Assembly: GCF_000332415.1 (NCBI RefSeq)
Contig: NZ_AOHC02000042.1
Coordinates: 1 to 57,283 of the forward strand
Direction of reading: 5' to 3'
Origin: Leptospira weilii serovar Ranarum str. ICFT
Lineage (GTDB): Bacteria > Spirochaetota > Leptospiria > Leptospirales > Leptospiraceae
Length of the DNA: 57,283 bases
This document shows positions 54,471 to 57,283 of the stretch, one piece after another (position 1 is the first letter of the stretch; each line of letters starts with the position of its first letter). Under the pieces are notes generated by a model. The model saw only the letters and a program-made list of their open reading frames with translations. It did no database searches and was not told the DNA's origin. The position numbers and the translations under genes are program-made.

Positions 54471-54733
54471 TGTGAGTCGGACCTAGGTCGAGAAATTATC
54501 CTCTTATCCATCCGTTTGGACGCCTTCGGATTCAAAAGATTTTTCGGAATCTTTTTACAAAACCTCTCGTTGTATAAATGATAAAAAAAGAAACGTTCTA
54601 TCGATTCCTTCAATCGACTCGAATCAATTCTGAAACGAAAAAATTGGATCCGCAAATTCGCCCTTATTGAAGTCGTCTGCCGTTCATAAGACGCTCGCAG
54701 ATCCGATTTTTATGCGAAGTTCGAAGATAAAAA

Positions 54734-54751
54734 GTTAGACGCCAGCGTCGA
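54734..54751 (+). repeat. Left inverted repeat of toxin-antitoxin module 1
   Basis: GTTAGACGCCAGCGTCGA mirrors 55523-55540 in inverted orientation, with only the two central bases of the GACGCCAGCGTC palindrome differing. GTTAGAC fits the GTTRRRY heptamer at the recombination point of integron attC sites. It lies about 40 bases before the module's promoter. Confidence 0.65.
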
Positions 54752-54789
54752 AAATGGATCACGAAATTCGAAATTTCAGAGAAAAAATC

Positions 54790-54824
54790 TTGAAATACGT
54801 ATTGTATATAGTATTCTATACGTA
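54790..54824 (+). promoter_or_regulatory. Promoter and operator-like dyad of toxin-antitoxin module 1
   Basis: TTGAAA (54790-54795) and TATTCT (54812-54817) are 16 bases apart and look like -35 and -10 boxes. The same stretch has the dyad TACGTA (54796-54801) ... TACGTA (54819-54824), well placed for autorepression by the RHH antitoxin. AGGA lies seven bases before the ATG at 54835. Confidence 0.6.
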
Positions 54825-54834
54825 GGATTATTTC

Positions 54835-55104
54835 ATGACTACTAAACTAACTTTGTCTATTGAAAAGACCGTTATTGAGAAAGCTAAAAAATATGCGCAG
54901 AAACGACATAAAAGTTTATCTAACATCATTGAAGATTACTTGTCTGAACTGACAAAAGAATCTGAACGTGGACAAAAAGTAGTTACGAAATCCCAGGATT
55001 TAGCCCCAATAACTAAAAGTTTGGCCGGACTTCTAAAAGGCAAAGAATATATAGATATTAAAGAGGATAAAGTTTCATATTTGAGAAAGAAGCATGGCCT
55101 CTAA
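54835..55104 (+). CDS. RHH antitoxin of toxin-antitoxin module 1
   Basis: The 89-residue protein begins with the ribbon-helix-helix pattern TTKLTLSIEKTVIEKAKKYA, then the helix KRHKSLSNIIEDYLSELTK. The C-terminal part (APITKSLAGLLKG) resembles the toxin-binding tail of DUF6364/VapB-type antitoxins. It would neutralise the PIN toxin and repress its own promoter by binding the dyad just upstream. It overlaps the toxin gene by 11 bases. AT-rich codon use differs from the core genes, suggesting acquisition. Confidence 0.85.
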   Translation: MTTKLTLSIEKTVIEKAKKYAQKRHKSLSNIIEDYLSELTKESERGQKVVTKSQDLAPITKSLAGLLKGKEYIDIKEDKVSYLRKKHGL

Positions 55105-55516
55105 AAAGAAAGTATTCTTAGATTCAGACGTTATAATTGATTTTTTGTATAGTCGGCCTGAAGGTTTCGAATATTCAACGCAAGTATTTAATTTGATCGA
55201 GTTAGGTAAAATACAAGGTTATATTTCATCATTAATTATATGGAATATTTTTTATTTATTGAAAAAATTTCTTGGGCATAAAGAAGCTTTAAATAAAGTA
55301 AAATCCCTTCGAATTTTAATAAATATATTGAGTGTTGATGATAAGATTATTGATTTAGCACTCGATTCGGATATTAAAGACTTTGAGGATTCGATACAAT
55401 ATCACGTCGCAAAAAGAGAAGGGATTGGAATCTTTTTAACGAGAAATAAAAAAGATTATCCTAAACATGATCTTTCAATTTTAAATTGTGAGGAATTTAT
55501 TAAATCTCTTCGGTAG
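55094..55516 (+). CDS. PIN-domain toxin (VapC-like) of module 1
   Basis: PIN-domain RNases usually cut tRNA or rRNA. The acidic residues are present: Asp10/Asp12 in FLDSDVIIDFL, and DFEDSIQYHVAK with TRNKKDY later, the PIN_3 (PF13470)-like pattern. The usual middle Glu region reads SSLIIWNIFYLLKKF. The frame is intact (140 residues) and overlaps the antitoxin, so the pair looks functional. AT-rich composition contrasts with neighbouring repeats. Confidence 0.85.
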   Translation: MASKKKVFLDSDVIIDFLYSRPEGFEYSTQVFNLIELGKIQGYISSLIIWNIFYLLKKFLGHKEALNKVKSLRILINILSVDDKIIDLALDSDIKDFEDSIQYHVAKREGIGIFLTRNKKDYPKHDLSILNCEEFIKSLR

Positions 55517-55522
55517 TTTGTA

Positions 55523-55540
55523 TCGACGCCAGCGTCTAAC
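55523..55540 (+). repeat. Right inverted repeat of toxin-antitoxin module 1
   Basis: TCGACGCCAGCGTCTAAC ends with GTCTAAC, which fits the RYYYAAC half of an attC site and complements GTTAGAC at 54734. It lies seven bases after the toxin stop codon and leads directly into a GC-rich repeat. Confidence 0.65.
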
Positions 55541-55698
55541 TACGGCTTCTCGCTCCGTTCGCGACTCACGGTTCCCGCTCGCGCTCACTCCGGCCTCCGG
55601 CACATTGCTTTGTCACTTCGGTTCGCAAGACGCGACTAAGGTCGCTCGAACCTCGTGCCAACCGCATCGCGCACAAGCGCTTGCGGACGCAACGTCGA
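55541..55698 (+). repeat. GC-rich structured repeat R1
   Basis: It starts TACGGCTTCTCGCTCCGTTCG, and holds CCTCCGGCACATTGCTTTGT, GGTTCG (55620-55625) pairing with CGAACC (55647-55652), and GGCAC (55599) pairing with GTGCC (55655). The palindrome CAAGCGCTTG follows. It is related to R2 (56151-56331) and, at its start, to R3 (57050-57083). It is GC-rich inside AT-rich DNA. Confidence 0.65.
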
Positions 55699-55923
55699 GA
55701 AGCCTCTTTGGTTTTTGCTGACCCGAGGACGATTTACATTTCTGATCCAGATCATTCTCTTGGTGAAGTCAGAGAAATTGCACTTGGAATGATTGAAAAT
55801 ATTACTATTGCAGTTGTAATTTTTGTTGATCGAACGCAAAATGATGAAGAAATAATAAGGATCATATCAGCGAGACCGGCTTCGAATTCAGAGAAAGCTC
55901 AATACTACTCAACTGATATTTAA
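55699..55923 (+). pseudogene. brnT: 5'-truncated BrnT toxin gene
   Basis: From GAA at 55699 the frame reads EASLVFADPRTIYISDPDHS, EVREIALGMI and IIRIISARPASNSEKAQYY, the C-terminal two thirds of a BrnT RNase toxin. The first 25-30 residues, including the usual FEWDxxKxxxNxxKHG motif, are missing. Directly upstream is the GC-rich repeat R1, so the gene was cut at the repeat edge. No start codon with ribosome site is seen. The toxin is presumably inactive. Confidence 0.75.
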
Positions 55924-55927
55924 AGAT

Positions 55928-56128
55928 ATGAGAGAAGAATACGATTTTTCAAAAGGGAAGCGCGGTGTTTATTCACGAGACTTAAAAGATCTCCATTTTC
56001 CCGTATATCTCGATCCTCAATTGGAAGAATATTATAAGAAAATTGCTCTTAAAAAGAACAAAGATCTTAGTACGATTATAAATACGATTTTACAAAAAGA
56101 AATGGAATTGCACGATTCCTTAATCTAA
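55928..56128 (+). CDS. brnA: BrnA-like antitoxin
   Basis: The 66-residue protein matches BrnA: EYDFSKGKRGVYSRDL, then LHFPVYLDPQLEEYYKKIA and DLSTIINTILQKEMEL, a ribbon-helix-helix DNA-binding fold. It follows the broken BrnT gene by four bases, the usual toxin-first order of this pair. With its toxin disabled it may persist as an orphan antitoxin able to act in trans on other BrnT proteins. Confidence 0.8.
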   Translation: MREEYDFSKGKRGVYSRDLKDLHFPVYLDPQLEEYYKKIALKKNKDLSTIINTILQKEMELHDSLI

Positions 56129-56150
56129 ATTTTAGAACAATTTTTTCAAA

Positions 56151-56331
56151 AGCCACCTTCGGCTTCTCGCGGCGCTTCGGAATTGCTATCGCAACTCTCG
56201 CTTGGCCTCCGGCACATTTGTTTTGTCACTCGGTTTGCAAAACGTTCGCTAAGGCTCACTCAAAACCTCGTCCCAATTCCTTCGCACACTCGCCTCCCCC
56301 GCTCAACTTCGCGTATCCAAATACGTTAGGC
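56151..56331 (+). repeat. GC-rich structured repeat R2
   Basis: R2 parallels R1: CGGCTTCTCGC, CCTCCGGCACATTTG, TTGTCACTCGG, then GCTAAGG and ACCTCGTCCC. The arm pair is GGTTT (56232) with AAACC (56263-56267), while R1 has GGTTC/GAACC, a compensatory change. It ends CGTTAGGC, where GTTAGGC (56325-56331) is another GTTRRRY heptamer. The 313-base gap before the next gene holds nothing else. Confidence 0.65.
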
Positions 56332-56441
56332 GACATTCCTGCAAAACTTGATTTTAGAATTAAGTATTGAGAAATAAAGAAATCGGAGAAGGTGATAAAA
56401 AAAGCTGGCAAAATACGAAACCGCATCGTATCATAGATCGT

Positions 56442-56657
56442 ATGAAAGTTACAGCGAATTTACCCGATGATTTGATAACTGAAATTCAGAAATATTCTGG
56501 CGGGAAGAATATAACAGATTCGCTACAAAAGGCACTTTCTGAATGGTTAAAGCAGGCAAAAATTAAAAAGCTAAATCAGAAATTAGATAAATCACCATTA
56601 GCTTTCCAAAAAGGATTTAGCAGTGAAAGTATACGAAATCTAAATCGAGAAAGATAA
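56442..56657 (+). CDS. vapB: VapB-like antitoxin of module 3
   Basis: The ATG at 56442 gives 71 residues: MKVTANLPDDLITEIQKYSG, then KNITDSLQKALSEWLKQAK, a ribbon-helix-helix DNA-binding part, and a short toxin-binding tail. The frame is open from 56367, but the upstream part lacks such features. The stop shares one base with the start of the VapC gene, the usual tight coupling. It probably remains functional while the toxin is broken. Confidence 0.8.
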   Translation: MKVTANLPDDLITEIQKYSGGKNITDSLQKALSEWLKQAKIKKLNQKLDKSPLAFQKGFSSESIRNLNRER

Positions 56658-57039
56658 TGGTATTAGTTGATACTTCGATCTGGATCGAGTTTTTCAAAAG
56701 AAATGAACCCTATTTTAGCGAACTAAGAGATTTAATTGAATTTTCTGAAGTTATTGTCCATGAAGTAATTTTTGGAGAGCTTCTGCAAGGTTGTAAAAGT
56801 AAATCAGAGATTTCATTTATATTAGAGTACTGGGAAAATTTAAATACTTTGACCTCAGAAAACACCTAGTATAAGCAGGTAAGCTATCCTACGAACAGAA
56901 GTTAAAAGATAAAGGCGTTGGTCTAATTGATTCAGTAATAATCAATGAAGCAACGAAAAGAAATTTGAAACTTTGGACCTTGGATAAGAAAATATTAAAA
57001 GTTTTAAATCCTGCAAAGATTTATCAGTCGAAACAATAG
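56657..57039 (+). pseudogene. vapC: Broken VapC toxin gene
   Basis: The first 70 codons encode the PIN start VLVDTSIWIEFFKRNE and IVHEVIFGELLQG, then a TAG stops the frame at 56867. The C-terminal half continues in another frame from 56875 (AGKLSYEQKLKDKG, GVGLIDSVIINEATKRNLKLWTLDK) to TAG at 57039. Repair would need TAG back to TGG (Trp) and one inserted A near 56873. Two lesions suggest no recent selection for toxin function. Confidence 0.8.
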
Positions 57040-57049
57040 CAGGCACTTC

Positions 57050-57083
57050 GCATAACTTCGACTTCTCGCTCCGTTCGTTAGAC
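57050..57083 (+). repeat. Short repeat R3 with GTTAGAC end
   Basis: GCATAACTTCGACTTCTCGC followed by TCCGTTCGTTAGAC shares CTTCTCGCTCCGTTCG with the start of R1 and ends in the GTTRRRY heptamer (57077-57083). It reads like a repeat with its middle removed, keeping the start of R1 and the end of R2. Confidence 0.55.
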
Positions 57084-57111
57084 GTAATGGGCGAAAATCG
57101 ATTGAAAACAC

Positions 57112-57141
57112 TTGACAATGCACGAAAATCACACCTAGAAT
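57112..57141 (+). promoter_or_regulatory. Promoter of the last antitoxin gene
   Basis: TTGACA (57112-57117) and TAGAAT (57136-57141) are 18 bases apart and match -35 and -10 consensus boxes well. The ATG at 57147 lies only five bases past the -10 box, so the transcript would begin at or next to the start codon. A leaderless mRNA is therefore predicted, in line with the absence of a ribosome site. Confidence 0.55.
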
Positions 57142-57146
57142 AAACT

Positions 57147-57283
57147 ATGAAGAACATTACTTTTAGAGCAGACGACCGATTGCTTGAAAAAGCGAGACTA
57201 CGTGCTGCCAGCGAGAGAAAGTCTTTAACAGACGTTTTTAATGAATTTCTTAGGAACTATTCAAACTCTATTAGAGACGTTTC
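57147..57283 (+). CDS. VapB/DUF6364-like antitoxin, cut by the window end
   Basis: The visible 45 residues MKNITFRADDRLLEKARLRA and ASERKSLTDVFNEFLRNY are a ribbon-helix-helix DNA-binding domain with the spacing of VapB antitoxins. The frame runs off the end of the window. It follows repeat R3 and its own promoter, and is the fourth toxin-antitoxin locus in a row on the plus strand. A toxin gene probably follows. Confidence 0.75.
   Translation, partial: MKNITFRADDRLLEKARLRAASERKSLTDVFNEFLRNYSNSIRDV

Larger units (their letters stand above)
53802..54733. other. Gene-poor boundary region between core and toxin-antitoxin area
   Basis: About 930 bases contain only one weak frame (54180-54470, listed separately) and one short repeat (54128-54165). 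The hairpin GCTCGT/ACGAGC at 53873-53891 lies before smpB. The rest shows no coding potential. It separates the conserved gene block from the AT-rich accessory DNA. Confidence 0.5.

Noticed and set aside
54467..54655. 62-codon minus-strand frame before the toxin-antitoxin area
   Set aside because: Arg/Phe-rich random-looking sequence with no supporting signal.

Overview
The window reads as a chromosomal segment of a spirochaete of the genus Leptospira, most likely of the pathogenic clade. This rests on gene content and style rather than on any database search. It holds a leucine-rich-repeat protein built from near-identical 23-residue units, many spirochaete-type lipoproteins, a six-helix class III nucleotidyl cyclase, an MptE-like (DUF115) motility accessory protein, FlgM, a bactofilin, and short intergenic repeats. 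Base composition is moderate in the core and clearly AT-rich in the last 2.5 kb. The species cannot be fixed from the sequence alone.

Layout. At 0.2-6.1 kb are hppA (pyrophosphate-driven ion pump), a TPR protein, an LRR protein, a YciI-like protein and a membrane nucleotidyl cyclase. At 6.5-9.6 kb a two-gene surface-polysaccharide unit runs on the minus strand (GT2 glycosyltransferase and O-antigen ligase/polymerase-like protein). At 9.7-14.8 kb a plus-strand run begins with a STAS-like protein and a Cys/His-rich protein. It continues with an MbnP-type copper-binding protein, its MbnH-type di-heme partner, a lipoprotein and an outer-membrane barrel, which looks like a complete envelope copper module. 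At 14.9-25.6 kb are RlmD-like, a lipoprotein, SpoIID-like, a LolD-like/FtsX ABC exporter and pyrE. At 25.8-45.1 kb are nadE, rsmI, flgM, a degenerate Fe-ADH-like protein, a GH25 lysozyme, bactofilin, recJ, pcnB, an M23 peptidase, lgt, dsbD, glnA and tRNA-Met. At 45.1-53.8 kb are smc (short, without a recognisable hinge), a DUF115 protein, and the operon smpB-der-plsY plus one unknown gene.

The accessory end (53.8-57.3 kb) differs from the rest. After about 1 kb of degraded intergenic DNA come at least four toxin-antitoxin loci, all on the plus strand. They are an RHH antitoxin with a PIN toxin, a BrnT remnant with intact BrnA, a VapB with a broken VapC, and the start of a further antitoxin cut by the window edge. 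They are separated by GC-rich structured repeats. Boundary heptamers GTTRRRY and one RYYYAAC recall integron attC core sites. No integrase is visible here, so an integron-like cassette array is a hypothesis.

Other points to check are a type I glutamine synthetase with Phe at the usual adenylylation Tyr and a nitrogen-control-like dyad upstream, a 139-bp element with perfect 19-bp inverted ends, a repeat family with heptad tails at both ends, and a perfect 32-bp palindrome shared by two convergent stop codons.
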